A DNA stretch of 44,409 nt from CAZKRL01 sp964555295 (GTDB lineage: Bacteria > Bacteroidota > Bacteroidia > Flavobacteriales_D > Sanyastnellaceae). This document shows positions 43,234 through 44,409 of the stretch, in pieces. The notes under the pieces were generated by a model. The model did not search any database and had not been told where the DNA came from. It saw nothing but the letters and a program-made list of their open reading frames with translations. The stretch's first letter is position 1; each line of letters starts with the position of its first letter. Position numbers and translations under genes: made by a program. Location: NCBI GenBank assembly GCA_964555295.1, contig CAZKRL010000024.1:1-44409 (forward strand), given 5' to 3'.

Positions 43234-44409
43234 TCAGTTAAGTTTCGAAACTACCGCAACGACCTCTCCGGTGAGGGTAACGGAGGTAGCTCCTGTCATT
43301 TTCACTTCTACGTAATCCCCTGGTCCGTACTCTGCCGCGACAGGGAATATGGCCACTACATTCTGACTATTCCTTCCTTGATAAAATTCATTTGATCTTT
43401 TAGAAAAACCTTCGATGAGAACTTTTTGTGTCTTTCCTACATGTGCTGCAGTTCGGTGAGCAGCATTCTTCATTTGAACGTCAATGATTTCTTGAAGTCG
43501 TTTTGTTTTTATTTCCTCAGGAATATCGTCTTCGAATTTCCGCTCTGCCAGTGTTCTCGGTCTTTCCGAGTATTTGAACATATAGGCCATATCGAATCCA
43601 ACCTCAGTCATAATGGAAACTGTCGACTGATGTTCTTCCTCTGTTTCTCCGCAGAAACCCGCAATTACATCAGTGCTGATAGCACAATCTGGCATGTATC
43701 TCCGAATGGCCGAAATACGCTCGAGGTACCAATCGCGGCTATATCCCCGATTCATTCTTTTGAGCACGTTGTCATGACCGCTTTGAACGGGTAAATGAAT
43801 GTATTTGCAAATATTCTCGTGCGACGCCATTACCTCAAGTACTTCGTCAGACATGTCTTTGGGATGAGAAGTAGAGTAGCGTATTCGCAAATCTGGATGG
43901 ATAGCGGCGACTTGCGCAAGCAGATTGGCGAAACTCACTTTTTCTTCATCATTGTCATTTGCCTTCCATTTGTATGAATCTACATTTTGTCCGAGCAGTG
44001 TGACCTCACGAAATCCTTTTTCAAACAAATCTCGGGCCTCAGCAACAATCGACTGAGGATCTCGACTTCTCTCTCTACCTCGTGTGAAGGGCACCACACA
44101 AAATGAACACATGTTGTCGCAACCCCGCATAATGGAAATGAAAGCATTCACGCCGTTGGTTCCCAATCTTACCGGTGTGATTTCAGCGTAGGTCTCTTCA
44201 CGACTCAGTAAAACATTTACTGCCTTTTGTCCGGTCTCAACCTGTTGCAACAGGTTGGGTAAATCGCGGTAAGCATCAGGGCCAACAACAAGGTCAACGA
44301 GCTTCTCCTGATCCAGTAGTTTCTCCCGCAGCCGCTCTGCCATGCAGCCCAAACCACCGACCGATAGGGTAGGTCTTTTCTTTTTGACTGAACGCAGGAC
44401 CTCCAGTCG
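43234..44409 (-). CDS. miaB: tRNA-2-methylthio-N6-dimethylallyladenosine synthase MiaB, 5' cut by window end
   Basis: Radical SAM enzyme that adds a methylthio group to N6-isopentenyladenosine at position 37 of tRNAs reading UNN codons. The frame is open to the last base of the window (first visible residues RLEVLRSVKKK), so the N-terminus is missing. GGLGCMAERL holds the third Cys of the first iron-sulfur site. The radical SAM motif is CDNMCSFC. A TRAM domain closes the protein (about the last 65 residues, ending VTLTGEVVAVV). Both the UPF0004 part and the radical SAM part favour MiaB over MtaB/RimO. It heads the run into the sigma-54 activator, lptE and secG. Confidence 0.95.
   Translation of the reverse strand, partial: RLEVLRSVKKKRPTLSVGGLGCMAERLREKLLDQEKLVDLVVGPDAYRDLPNLLQQVETGQKAVNVLLSREETYAEITPVRLGTNGVNAFISIMRGCDNMCSFCVVPFTRGRERSRDPQSIVAEARDLFEKGFREVTLLGQNVDSYKWKANDNDEEKVSFANLLAQVAAIHPDLRIRYSTSHPKDMSDEVLEVMASHENICKYIHLPVQSGHDNVLKRMNRGYSRDWYLERISAIRRYMPDCAISTDVIAGFCGETEEEHQSTVSIMTEVGFDMAYMFKYSERPRTLAERKFEDDIPEEIKTKRLQEIIDVQMKNAAHRTAAHVGKTQKVLIEGFSKRSNEFYQGRNSQNVVAIFPVAAEYGPGDYVEVKMTGATSVTLTGEVVAVVSKLN

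Overview
The window comes from a chromosome of the phylum Bacteroidota, most likely a marine member of the Flavobacteriales (Cryomorphaceae- or Crocinitomicaceae-like). The evidence is two proteins with C-terminal type IX secretion (T9SS) sorting domains, Cys-rich repeats of the ACNYNP...DGSC type, Bacteroidota-style promoter elements (TTTG then TAnnTTTG) with little sign of Shine-Dalgarno sequences, and the gene order miaB / sigma-54 activator / lptE / secG / groES / groEL, which I recall as typical of this group. No rRNA, tRNA, CRISPR array or insertion sequence was found. No gap between genes exceeds 300 bp.

Layout. 1-3.5 kb: the 3' end of a repetitive T9SS-exported protein, then an outer-membrane beta-barrel and an acidic lipoprotein in one unit, flanked by two near-identical terminators. 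3.5-5.9 kb (minus strand): clpX downstream of mannose-1-phosphate guanylyltransferase. 6-10.4 kb (plus): an E2 acyltransferase, a PorE-like TPR/beta-propeller envelope protein and a DEDDh exonuclease. 10.5-17 kb (minus): a run of a small secreted protein, an MsbA-like ABC exporter, GDP-mannose 4,6-dehydratase, a PlsC acyltransferase, a VOC protein and DoxX. This run plus the GDP-mannose gene suggests lipid and surface-glycan work.

17.2-24.8 kb is the most unusual part. A divergent XRE regulator faces a run of plus-strand genes: an unrecognised 372-aa protein, an E1/ThiF-like adenylyltransferase-fold protein, a GNAT/N-acyl-transferase-like protein, a 7TM histidine kinase, a receiver protein with a cryptic C-terminal domain, a single-domain receiver and a small helical protein. 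Five of the junctions are overlapping or only a few bases long. I infer a self-contained signal-making and signal-sensing system, with no DNA-binding output in the cassette other than the XRE protein.

24.9-26.2 kb: an overlapping nitroreductase and beta-barrel pair. 26.5-35.3 kb: a 2953-aa T9SS-exported surface protein with three tandem super-repeats of about 500 residues, closed by a perfect UUCG-tetraloop terminator. 35.6-37.2 kb: a lone cytochrome oxidase subunit III homologue and a degenerate pseudo-receiver gene preceded by a structured leader. 37.2-44.4 kb (minus): the housekeeping run miaB (cut by the window end), sigma-54 activator, lptE, an unnamed gene, secG, groES, groEL, yqeY-like and a retropepsin-like protease.
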